Below are positions 14,804 to 21,074 of a DNA stretch of 30,368 bases, piece by piece. Every line of letters begins with the position of its first letter. Position 1 is the first letter of the stretch. A program made the position numbers and the translations under genes. The stretch covers positions 1 through 30,368 of the forward strand of contig JAFXRZ010000009.1 in NCBI GenBank assembly GCA_017536105.1, written 5' to 3'. The stretch comes from Ruminococcus sp. Lineage in GTDB: Bacteria; Bacillota_A; Clostridia; Oscillospirales; Ruminococcaceae. Under the pieces are notes generated by a model. That model made no database searches and was not told the origin of the DNA. It saw nothing but the letters and a program-made list of their open reading frames with translations.

Positions 14804-15466
14804 TCAGTTAAGCACCGCCTTGATTATGATATCCACCCAGAAGGTCATCTTGTCCAGGCACCAGAACATTCCCCTCTGGATCCAGCCCAGGGGTACATCG
14901 AGGGCACCGGACACCAGCAGCAGCATAAAGCCCAGGGTGATATAGAGCCTGTTCTCGGTCATGAATTTATCGAACTTGGGCGGCGTGAAATACGAAAGTA
15001 TCTTCGAGCCGTCCAGCGGCGGTATCGGGATAAGGTTGAAGGCTGCGAGGCCCACGTTTATCAGCGTGAAGTAATAGAAGATCAGCGCTGTCCAGAACAC
15101 GGCGTCGCTGGGGTTTGCGATATATGCAGCCCAGACGGATTTATAGATGATTATGCCGATGAGCCCGAGGATAATATTCATTATCGGACCTGCGGCAGCT
15201 GTCAGAGCCATGCCCTTGCGGTATTTCTTGAAGTTCATGGGGTTGACCTGCACAGGTCTGCCCCAGCCGAACCCCGTGAAGAAGATGCACAGAGCGCCTA
15301 TGGGGTCAACGTGCGCCAGGGGATTGAAGGTGAGTCTGCCCTGATACGTGGGCGTATTATCCCCCAGCTTTGTCGCAGCCCAGGCATGGGCATACTCATG
15401 CAGGGGTATAACAAGGAATATGATTATTATTTTTACTCCGTATTTAAGGATCGTTTCCTGATTCAT
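14804..15466 (-). CDS. M50 family site-2-protease-like membrane metalloprotease
   Basis: The 220-residue protein is an integral membrane zinc protease of the short M50 group. The zinc ligands are in H23EYAH27, and the third ligand is in NLIPIPPLDG (144-153, Asp152). Several hydrophobic helices surround these motifs. Such proteins are commonly encoded just before scpA in Firmicutes; the substrate is unknown. It has no PDZ domain, unlike RseP. GGAGGG precedes the ATG, and the promoter at 15509-15537 makes it the first gene of the scpAB transcript. Its stop is one base from the scpA start. Confidence 0.93.
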   Translation of the reverse strand: MNQETILKYGVKIIIIFLVIPLHEYAHAWAATKLGDNTPTYQGRLTFNPLAHVDPIGALCIFFTGFGWGRPVQVNPMNFKKYRKGMALTAAAGPIMNIILGLIGIIIYKSVWAAYIANPSDAVFWTALIFYYFTLINVGLAAFNLIPIPPLDGSKILSYFTPPKFDKFMTENRLYITLGFMLLLVSGALDVPLGWIQRGMFWCLDKMTFWVDIIIKAVLN

Positions 15467-15508
15467 TTTGTCCCTCCGATTTTGCAGCTAAAACACTACA
15501 CTCTTTTT

Positions 15509-15537
15509 ATTATACTACATTAGAAATAAATAATCAA
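15509..15537 (-). promoter_or_regulatory. Sigma-A promoter of the M50-scpA-scpB operon
   Basis: On the minus strand TTGATT (15537-15532) and TATAAT (15514-15509) are 17 bases apart. A repeat end with T/A tracts begins about five bases upstream of the -35. Confidence 0.85.
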
Positions 15538-15541
15538 CCCC

Positions 15542-15960
15542 TTTTTTCTTTTTAATTCCCCCACCATTTTTCATTGGGGGAATGAGGCGACCTTCGCCAG
15601 GCCTCCCCGGAGGGGAGGCAGGTGCCTTTGTGGATTAGTTCGCGTTGACACCGTTGGGAGAGGCTTGCTTATGTACTCCCTCAGTCACCTTCGGTGACAG
15701 CTCCCTCTGAGAGGGAGCCGATTTTTTACGGTTATATCAGAAGAAAAAGATAAAAGGAAAAGGTTTGTATCCGAAGGGGTTGGGGATTGTTTTTACCAGC
15801 AAGAAAAAGATAGAGGGTATCCGAAGGGGTTTGGGGGCGATCGGAAAGCCCCCAACAGAGCGTGCTGCTATGTATCGTCCACAAAATTGCTTCGTGCGTG
15901 GAATGACCGTAGGGCAGGGGCTTGCTCCTGCCGCAGAAAGCCTCCCCTGAAAGGGGAGGT
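15542..15960 (+). repeat. Mosaic intergenic repeat, copy 4
   Basis: No gene is seen between 15538 and 16010. The AATTCCCCCACC end (about 15549-15566) is followed by CCGTTGGGAGAGGCTTG (about 15650-15667), two hairpins (GTCACC-TTCG-type near 15685 and GCTCCCTCTGAGAGGGAGC near 15700-15720), and the block TATCCGAAGGGGTTTGGGG-GATCGGAAAGCCCCCAAC (about 15818-15855). Part of it is partially duplicated: an AGAAAAAGATA stretch with TATCCGAAGGGGTT occurs at about 15735-15783 and again at 15800-15830. A CGGCAGGAGCAAGCCCC-type block (inverted, 15911-15935) ends it. Confidence 0.75.
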
Positions 15961-16011
15961 GTCACAGCTCCGCTGTGACGGAGGGGTTCCGAAACTGCCG
16001 CTGCGACCTGT

Positions 16012-16041
16012 TTGACAGCAGACGGGGCTTTGTGGTATAAT
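16012..16041 (+). promoter_or_regulatory. Promoter of the nuclease-like gene
   Basis: TTGACA (16012-16017) and TATAAT (16036-16041) are 18 bases apart, followed by AGGGAGGAG and the ATG at 16067. Two hairpins of repeat origin (CCTCCCC..GGGGAGG and GTCACAG..CTGTGAC, about 15942-15979) lie just upstream. Confidence 0.88.
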
Positions 16042-16066
16042 TAACTAAAAAGGGAGGAGTGTCGAA

Positions 16067-16579
16067 ATGAAAACTATCAGTTCTTGGCATGTGGGTATAG
16101 CAGCAGAAGCATATTCTGCGGCATTATTTGCTCGGTATGGATATAATGTTTCTGTACAGTATGGTGCAAATCAACCGGAATATGATTTGATTGCCGTGTC
16201 CGGAGATAAAATGCTTAAAATATCTGTCAAGGGAAGTCAAGACGGCGGCTGGGGGTTAACACAGGGATATAAAAAAGGCTGCGATTATCATGAAGCAACA
16301 AAAAAATGGCTGAATGCCCATCATAAGAAAACCATTTTCTGTTTAGTTCAATTTCAGAATACAACGCCGGACGAGATTCCAAGAATCTATTTGGCATCTC
16401 CAAAAGAAATAGCTGATATGCTGGATGCTTCAGCAGGAGGACGGGGAGAAACAGTTCTTCGGGAATGCCATTCTTGGGGTTCTCGTGCAGCAGGAAGAGG
16501 TACAACAGACAAAATCCCCGACGAGTGGAAAATCTCAGCCGAAAGACTTGATTATATGTTCCGCACATACGGACAATAA
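16067..16579 (+). CDS. PD-(D/E)XK nuclease-like protein, AT-rich
   Basis: The 170-residue protein has a layout resembling a PD-(D/E)XK core: a helix with Glu14 (WHVGIAAEAYSAAL), Asp40 in QPEYDLIAV, and S53-V-K55 in LKISVKGS. The acidic residue usual two places before the lysine is a serine here, so it could be inactive or a degenerate, resolvase-like member. The C-terminal third is less conserved-looking. Base composition is clearly more AT-rich than neighbouring genes, and repeats flank its 5' side, which suggests later acquisition. The nuclease assignment is tentative. Confidence 0.85.
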   Translation: MKTISSWHVGIAAEAYSAALFARYGYNVSVQYGANQPEYDLIAVSGDKMLKISVKGSQDGGWGLTQGYKKGCDYHEATKKWLNAHHKKTIFCLVQFQNTTPDEIPRIYLASPKEIADMLDASAGGRGETVLRECHSWGSRAAGRGTTDKIPDEWKISAERLDYMFRTYGQ

Positions 16580-16612
16580 TCATATCACACAAAGGAAAGG
16601 CAGGGCTTTTCG

Positions 16613-17467
16613 ATGCTTCAAACTTCACCCGACCGCTATGGGGAGATAAAAAACCGGCTTTGCCGGTATGCCGAGAACGACCCGGATATCAGCGCCGTTA
16701 TCGCTGTCGGCTCGTCCACAAGGGAAAATACCCCTGCCGACGAATATTCCGACCTCGACCTGATAATAGTCACAGCGGACCCGGGAAAATGGTTCTCGGG
16801 GGAGTATCCCGCTCTCCTGGGGGAGATCAGCATATCGTTCATCGAGCCTACCCTCGGCGGAGGAAAAGAACGCCGGAGCATCTACGACGGTGACAAGGAC
16901 GTGGATATGATAGTCCTCACCCCGGAGCAGTTCGAGACGGCTCTCAAAGAAGGCGTTGCTGCCTGGGTCATGAACAGGGGATATAGGTTCCTTTACGGTC
17001 CCGGCAGGTGGCAGGAGCAGGCGGAAAGGTTTGTCAGCCCCGTTGTTTCAAAGCCCGGAATGACCGAGGAGGATTTCCTCAACACCGTCGGCGATTTCTT
17101 TTTCCACAACATCTGGGCGTATAAAAAGCTCATGCGCGGAGAGCTCTGGTCGGCGAAGATGTGCATAGATTCTTACCTCAAACAGCGTCTGCTGAGGATC
17201 ATCGAGCAGTATCAGCTTGTGCAGGAGCCTGCCGACGTATGGCACGACGGAAGATTTTTAGACCGCTGGGCCGATCCCTCAGTCACCGAAGAGCTGAAAA
17301 ACTGCTTTGCCCGTTACGATGTCCGGGACTGCAAAAAAGCACTTCTCGCAACGCACGAACTCTTTGCAAGGCTTGCGAAACATGTGGCGGAAAAGCGGGG
17401 ATTTGCCTATCCCCGCGAAGCCGAAGCCTGCGCGGCAAGATTTATCGGAAAAGACAAACTTAAATAA
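16613..17467 (+). CDS. ANT(6)-like aminoglycoside nucleotidyltransferase
   Basis: The 284-residue protein has the nucleotidyltransferase motif G33SSTR37 followed by the metal-binding S46DLDL50, and a second motif around ERRSIYDGDKDVDMIVLT (about residues 85-102), as in the aminoglycoside 6-adenylyltransferase (AadE) family. The length matches. The C-terminal helical region (about 150-280) contains HNIWAYKKLMRGELW and YLKQRLL. Known members adenylate streptomycin, but many chromosomal homologues have no proven activity, so resistance cannot be concluded from sequence. It lies 33 bases after the nuclease-like gene and shares its promoter; it has normal composition for the genome. Confidence 0.9.
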   Translation: MLQTSPDRYGEIKNRLCRYAENDPDISAVIAVGSSTRENTPADEYSDLDLIIVTADPGKWFSGEYPALLGEISISFIEPTLGGGKERRSIYDGDKDVDMIVLTPEQFETALKEGVAAWVMNRGYRFLYGPGRWQEQAERFVSPVVSKPGMTEEDFLNTVGDFFFHNIWAYKKLMRGELWSAKMCIDSYLKQRLLRIIEQYQLVQEPADVWHDGRFLDRWADPSVTEELKNCFARYDVRDCKKALLATHELFARLAKHVAEKRGFAYPREAEACAARFIGKDKLK

Positions 17468-17469
17468 AA

Positions 17470-17505
17470 ACAAGCCTCGAATTTTTCGGGGCTTGTTCGT
17501 TTTTG
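17470..17505. terminator. Bidirectional terminator between convergent genes
   Basis: ACAAGCC and GGCTTGT, extended by a TCGAA/TTCGG stem, are followed by TTCGTTTTT on the plus strand and TTTTTATTT on the minus strand. It serves both the gene ending at 17467 and the one ending at 17511. Confidence 0.92.
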
Positions 17506-17510
17506 CGACC

Positions 17511-18053
17511 TTATTTGCTTGTGTCGGCATCGCCGTTCATCATTTCTGTCGCCTTGTCGAAGGGAATGCACTCTGCGTATCTGCCGTTCCAGATAAACTC
17601 GTTGTAATACTTACAGGTCGTTTCGGAAGACATGAATCTGTTGTCGAATGTGCTGTTGGTGTTTTCGGGGACTATCATTCTGAAGCCGTGCTCAAAGCCT
17701 GCTTTGATCGTGGCGTCGATGCAGTACTCCGTCTGTAGCCCGACAATGATAACAGTGCTTTCATTTTTTTGCATCAGATACTCCAGCAGGCCGGTGTTCA
17801 GAAAGGCGCTGTTCCGGGATTTGTCGAAGATCTTCTCGCCGTCAGCCGGTTTAAGAGCCTCATAGATCTCGTAGCCGTCATTTCCTTTTGTGAGCTCGCA
17901 GCCAGGGCCGTCATCGTGTCTGATATATATGACTTCGATATCGTTCCGCCGTGCAGTTTCGATCATTTCCCTGACATTGGAAACAAACAGATCATAGCGA
18001 TATAGCCTGTCGTTCACGATAGCCTTCTGCGCATCTACCACCAAAAGCACCAT
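17511..18053 (-). CDS. Isochorismatase-like cysteine hydrolase
   Basis: The 180-residue protein has the fold signature and catalytic triad of the cysteine hydrolase superfamily: Asp7 (VVDAQ), Lys78 (FDKSRNSAF) and Cys111 (GLQTEYCIDAT). Members include nicotinamidases and isochorismatases, and the substrate here cannot be told. It is cytoplasmic. AGGAG precedes the ATG. It is the last gene of a minus-strand series beginning with the XRE regulator. Confidence 0.93.
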   Translation of the reverse strand: MVLLVVDAQKAIVNDRLYRYDLFVSNVREMIETARRNDIEVIYIRHDDGPGCELTKGNDGYEIYEALKPADGEKIFDKSRNSAFLNTGLLEYLMQKNESTVIIVGLQTEYCIDATIKAGFEHGFRMIVPENTNSTFDNRFMSSETTCKYYNEFIWNGRYAECIPFDKATEMMNGDADTSK

Positions 18054-18110
18054 AAGATCATCTCCTGTAATCCAGCTGCATCGGAAAGCATTTTTTCGTT
18101 CAGTTTTGCT

Positions 18111-18479
18111 TTACTTGTTTATGTCTCCGATGTGTTTCATAAAATAATATAAAGCTATATAGACTGCCGCAAATATAGGTATCGTGACCGCTGTCGTTTT
18201 TATCACATCCACGGTCCCGTTCTCGACATAGGAATATATAAAACGGGCGGCAATAGTGATAGCAAAACACGCCGCTATATGCAGAGGAGATCTGAGTTTT
18301 GACTTGAGCTCCAGTATCACAAATGATAGCCCGTACAGCACCGAAGCGCACACCCAGGTCAGCACCGACTTCATCGTATCGTTGAGCCCCTTATCAAGCA
18401 AAAGCAGGGGAACGAACACCATCGTTCCGAAGCCTACGGTGATAAAGATATTTTTTATGACCCGTTTTATTTTATCCAT
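18111..18479 (-). CDS. DUF3021-like four-helix membrane protein
   Basis: The 122-residue protein has four hydrophobic helices (about residues 9-29, 38-57, 66-84 and 93-113) separated by short charged loops, the pattern of DUF3021 proteins that often accompany LytTR regulators. No LytTR gene is here; it lies 24 bases after the TIGR04076-like gene in a series led by an XRE regulator. It is an integral membrane protein; its role is unknown. The family match is by pattern only. Confidence 0.8.
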   Translation of the reverse strand: MDKIKRVIKNIFITVGFGTMVFVPLLLLDKGLNDTMKSVLTWVCASVLYGLSFVILELKSKLRSPLHIAACFAITIAARFIYSYVENGTVDVIKTTAVTIPIFAAVYIALYYFMKHIGDINK

Positions 18480-18503
18480 TTCATTCGCACCTGCAAATAT
18501 AGA

Positions 18504-18869
18504 TCATACAGTCTCGTCAGGGTATTCCCAGAAGCCGCCTTTGTGGAAATTTTCGTTTCCCAAGGGCTTTGCGGTAAGCCTGAACATCACGCAGCCGTCG
18601 GGACAAACTATTGTCTTGGTGTACTTGCTGTCGCCGCCGAGGTTTTCCAGATCGCCGCCGCTTCTCACAGCCTCCATAAGGGGATAAAGCATCATCATGG
18701 TCTTTGAGCAGATGCCGTACCCCTGGGAATTGACGGGGCATCCGTATGTGCAGGTATATTTATCGCCTATCTCTTCGCCGTTCCGGCAGTATCTTTCTGT
18801 GCGGTCTCCGCGGAGGAAACCCGTTACCTCAACTGTGAACTCGTACTCTTCGTCATACCACTTTTTCAT
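18504..18869 (-). CDS. TIGR04076-like small Cys-containing protein
   Basis: From the ATG at 18869 (GAGGG upstream) the protein has 121 residues. It contains several cysteines, with YTCTYGCPVN, GYGICSK and the family-like VCPDGCVMFRLT near residue 90, and an N-terminal beta segment EFTVEVTGF. The pattern matches the uncharacterised TIGR04076 family. The cysteines suggest metal or redox chemistry but this is not shown. A start seven codons earlier is possible but has no ribosome site. Confidence 0.85.
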   Translation of the reverse strand: MKKWYDEEYEFTVEVTGFLRGDRTERYCRNGEEIGDKYTCTYGCPVNSQGYGICSKTMMMLYPLMEAVRSGGDLENLGGDSKYTKTIVCPDGCVMFRLTAKPLGNENFHKGGFWEYPDETV

Positions 18870-18899
18870 TATTATCCCTCGTTTCTCCATGATCGGCGT

Positions 18900-18980
18900 T
18901 TATAACGCCATTCCGTATATCTGGCAGGGATCGTCTTCTCCCCACAGCTCTTTTATTACCTCAAATTCCTCAACTATCAT
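18900..18980 (-). CDS. 26-codon ORF overlapping the XRE stop by ATGA
   Basis: The ATG at 18980-18978 overlaps the TGA of the XRE gene, with GGAGAACAGG about 12 bases upstream, and the frame ends at 18900. The acidic peptide starts MIVEEFEVIKELWGEDD and ends IYGMAL. The ATGA overlap and the gap to the next gene favour translation, but its length and lack of homologues known to me leave chance possible. Confidence 0.45.
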   Translation of the reverse strand: MIVEEFEVIKELWGEDDPCQIYGMAL

Positions 18981-19609
18981 TTTTCCTGTTCTCCGTCGCT
19001 TATCACTTTTCTCTGCCAGGACATTTTGCCGCATTTCGGGCATTTCATATAGCGTGTCCTGCCCATGTGCATCGCAAGGTTCACGGCTTTGTAGGTCGGA
19101 ACGTATCTGTGTCCGCATTTGCGGCATTCATAATACCCGGCTACCTGCTCTATCCGCAGCGCAAGCATCATGCAGATGATGAACTGCAAAAATCCCAGGC
19201 CGGCCGGCAGATAGATCATCCAGGAGGGTTTTTCCATATCCTTGAATACCAAGCTGACTGCGAACATTGCAAAAAAGAATGCTGTCGAGACCACGCCGAT
19301 GATAATTTCCGTCTTTAGCAGCCTTTTGTCGGACTGCTCCTTCTGCCTTACCATTTCGATAAGGTTCTTCTCCATTTCAGCATTATAGTTCTCCATTGAA
19401 ACTACCTCCCCGCATAACAGATCGTTGACCGTGATATCCAAGATACCGCACAGCTCCAGCATTATCGAAGCGTCCGGCAGAGACTTGCCCGTTTCCCATT
19501 TCGACACCGCACGGTCGGTGATGCCGAGCTTTTCGCCGAGCTTTTCCTGAGTCAGACCCTGTTCTTTCCTTTTCTTCGCGATGAACTTTCCTATTTTGAT
19601 CTGATCCAT
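18977..19609 (-). CDS. Membrane-anchored XRE regulator with zinc ribbon
   Basis: The 210-residue protein starts at 19609 after AGGAGG. It has an XRE helix-turn-helix (about residues 8-62, with LTQEKLGEKLGITDRAVSKWE), a linker, two membrane helices (101-123 and 131-152) and a C-terminal zinc-ribbon-like part with C162xxC165 and C190xxC193. It is a DNA-binding protein held at the membrane, so it may respond to an envelope or metal/redox signal. The promoter lies at 19766-19794 with a repeat hairpin in its leader. Its targets are probably the genes downstream or itself. Confidence 0.9.
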   Translation of the reverse strand: MDQIKIGKFIAKKRKEQGLTQEKLGEKLGITDRAVSKWETGKSLPDASIMLELCGILDITVNDLLCGEVVSMENYNAEMEKNLIEMVRQKEQSDKRLLKTEIIIGVVSTAFFFAMFAVSLVFKDMEKPSWMIYLPAGLGFLQFIICMMLALRIEQVAGYYECRKCGHRYVPTYKAVNLAMHMGRTRYMKCPKCGKMSWQRKVISDGEQEK

Positions 19610-19702
19610 TCTTCTGCCTCCTTTCGGCTTCATTATACTCCGGCCATCGTGAAAAAAACAGGAACCGACAGTTGAACGGGGAGAAATCAACCGTCAGTTG
19701 AG

Positions 19703-19761
19703 TTAAGGCAACACCGCACGACCCAAGGCTGACGCACAGGGATCGTACGGTGTTGCCTTAT
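19703..19761. repeat. Short MITE-like hairpin, AAGGCAACACCG family
   Basis: TTAAGGCAACACCG-CACGA (from 19703) is matched by an almost perfect inverted copy, TCGTACGGTGTTGCCTTA (19744-19761), giving a 17-bp stem with one mismatch and a short centre. On the minus strand its first 28 bases resemble the element at 30227. It lies at or just after the expected transcription start of the XRE gene. Confidence 0.8.
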
Positions 19762-19765
19762 AATC

Positions 19766-19794
19766 ATTATACTCCGCGGCGGAACGAATGTCAA
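19766..19794 (-). promoter_or_regulatory. Sigma-A promoter of the XRE regulator operon
   Basis: On the minus strand TTGACA (19794-19789) and TATAAT (19771-19766) are 17 bases apart. The spacer contains the palindromic CCGCGG. The start site would fall at the edge of the repeat hairpin. Confidence 0.88.
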
Positions 19795-19807
19795 CAGAAA
19801 GGCTCTG

Positions 19808-20323
19808 TCATTTCAGCACGAACTCTATCAGGGGCTTTATGTTTTTCCTGTCCCTGAAATCCACAGGCGTATCGTATGCGTCGAGCATTCCCTGCTCGTC
19901 CTCGGTGCGTTCTTTTTTCTTCTGCAAGCGGACTTTCAGCATCTTCATCAGCACCTTGTCCGCCGCAGTCAGCCTGCTGAAATCAAAGCCTCCGCGGAGA
20001 TAGAAATGGCCTATATCCTTCTGCTGTTCCGGGGTGAGTATCCTGTTCCAGAAAGGCTGCATCTCATGCTCTCTGCCGGGATTTGACCCCACCGCGAACA
20101 AAGCTATCTTCTTGCCCGACAGCTTGTCGAGGTTCTTGGTGATGAGCTTTGCGCCGTTGAAGCCGCCGGCGTACATCCCTCCGCCGTAGATCACGGTGTC
20201 GTACCCGATGATGTCCGAAAGCTCGGCGTTTTCCTTTATATCGCAGCCAAGCTCTTCAGCTATCCACTTGGCGTAGGTCTTTGTGTAACCGGATTTTGAT
20301 TTGTAAGCAACTATCGTTTTCAT
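19808..20323 (-). CDS. Flavodoxin-domain protein
   Basis: The 171-residue protein begins MKTIVAYKSKSGYTKTYAKW, a FMN phosphate-binding loop, and has the further flavodoxin segments YDTVIYGGGMYAGG (about residues 41-54) and KIALFAVGSNPG (72-83), close to the HemG/Flavodoxin_5 type. It probably carries electrons through FMN in the cytoplasm. It lies 16 bases after the MarR gene in one operon, so MarR probably controls it. The C-terminal part has a basic KKKER region. The donor and acceptor are unknown. Confidence 0.9.
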   Translation of the reverse strand: MKTIVAYKSKSGYTKTYAKWIAEELGCDIKENAELSDIIGYDTVIYGGGMYAGGFNGAKLITKNLDKLSGKKIALFAVGSNPGREHEMQPFWNRILTPEQQKDIGHFYLRGGFDFSRLTAADKVLMKMLKVRLQKKKERTEDEQGMLDAYDTPVDFRDRKNIKPLIEFVLK

Positions 20324-20339
20324 AATACCCTCCTTAATC

Positions 20340-20798
20340 TCAGGACTCGTTTTCGATCTTCAATTCGTTCAGCCTGGCGCACAGCTTTTCAAGGGACGAG
20401 CAGTAGACCTTCAATTCATCCTCGGTCAGGCAGTCGAAAAGCTTATACACGAACTTTATGTTCTGGTCGTCCTTTTTCGTGCGGATATGATTTGCCGCTT
20501 CTGTCTTTACGAGCCTTATGGCACGCTTATCCTTTTCATCGGGGATGACTTCAAGAAAGCCCTTATCCACAAGGCGGTCAACTATCTGCCTCATACTCTG
20601 GTGGGTGACTCCCGAAAGCTCGGACATCTGCTTTAGGGTCGGCGGTTCGGGAAAGGCTTCTATCATCGCTATGGCAAGCCACTGCTTAGCGGTGATATCA
20701 ACAAGGCCGTTGTCCATTATGGCCTGCAGGCGGTTGGCGCAGATAAAGATGTTGACAAAGGCTATTATCCTCGGGTCCATGTGTTCAAAATCGTACAT
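20340..20798 (-). CDS. MarR family transcriptional regulator
   Basis: The 152-residue protein has the MarR winged helix, with PPTLKQMSELSGVTHQSMRQIVDRLVDKGFLEVIPDEKDKR as the recognition and wing region (quoted in parts: helix about residues 52-78, wing about 80-95). It is probably a dimeric repressor. Its own promoter contains a likely operator, so it should be autoregulated together with the flavodoxin. Ligand or oxidation sensing is not evident; no conserved cysteine pair stands out. Confidence 0.92.
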   Translation of the reverse strand: MYDFEHMDPRIIAFVNIFICANRLQAIMDNGLVDITAKQWLAIAMIEAFPEPPTLKQMSELSGVTHQSMRQIVDRLVDKGFLEVIPDEKDKRAIRLVKTEAANHIRTKKDDQNIKFVYKLFDCLTEDELKVYCSSLEKLCARLNELKIENES

Positions 20799-20818
20799 AA
20801 AAGAGGCCTCCTGTCCAT

Positions 20819-20860
20819 ATTAGGTAATATACTGCCCATATAAGTAATATACTGCCTAAT
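20819..20860 (-). promoter_or_regulatory. Probable MarR operator
   Basis: The 42-bp region begins ATTAGG and ends CCTAAT, and contains a direct repeat GTAATATACTGCC (20824-20836 and 20844-20856) offset by 20 bases, about two helical turns. It covers the -10 box and transcription start region of the MarR promoter. Confidence 0.7.
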
Positions 20861-20874
20861 TCGCGGTTTGTCAA
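20846..20874 (-). promoter_or_regulatory. Promoter of the MarR-flavodoxin operon
   Basis: On the minus strand TTGACA (20874-20869) and TATATT (20851-20846) are 17 bases apart. The -10 box falls within the operator repeat. Confidence 0.88.
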
Positions 20875-20966
20875 GGGGTTTTTCGGATATTTTTTTGGGA
20901 ACGGTGAAAAGGATAGGCTTTGTTAAAAAATAATTGATGTTTATACATCTTTTTTTAATAAAAGTA

Positions 20967-20995
20967 TTGAAAAGAGCGGCCTTTTATGTTATTAT
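20967..20995 (+). promoter_or_regulatory. Promoter of the signalling array
   Basis: TTGAAA (20967-20972) and TATTAT (20990-20995) are 17 bases apart, upstream of the first hybrid kinase. Confidence 0.75.
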
Positions 20996-21015
20996 AGTAT
21001 TATGTATAAGTATAT

Positions 21016-21047
21016 GCTCAAAAGTTTATATTTTAGAGCTTTTGAGC
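21016..21047 (+). promoter_or_regulatory. Leader hairpin before the first hybrid kinase
   Basis: GCTCAAAAG (21016-21024) and CTTTTGAGC (21039-21047) form a 9-bp stem with an AT-rich loop. It has no T-tract, so it is not a terminator, and lies about 30 bases before the ATG. Confidence 0.6.
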
Positions 21048-21074
21048 TGTAAAGCCGGACGGCAGAGGGATATC

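Noticed and set aside
16613..17467. ANT(6)-like gene as a mobile resistance gene
   Set aside because: Its composition matches the surroundings, no transposase or integrase lies nearby, and chromosomal homologues without resistance activity are common.
20934..21074. Longer start for the first hybrid kinase at 20934
   Set aside because: This ATG precedes the -35 and -10 boxes and lacks a ribosome site; the ATG at 21075 has one.
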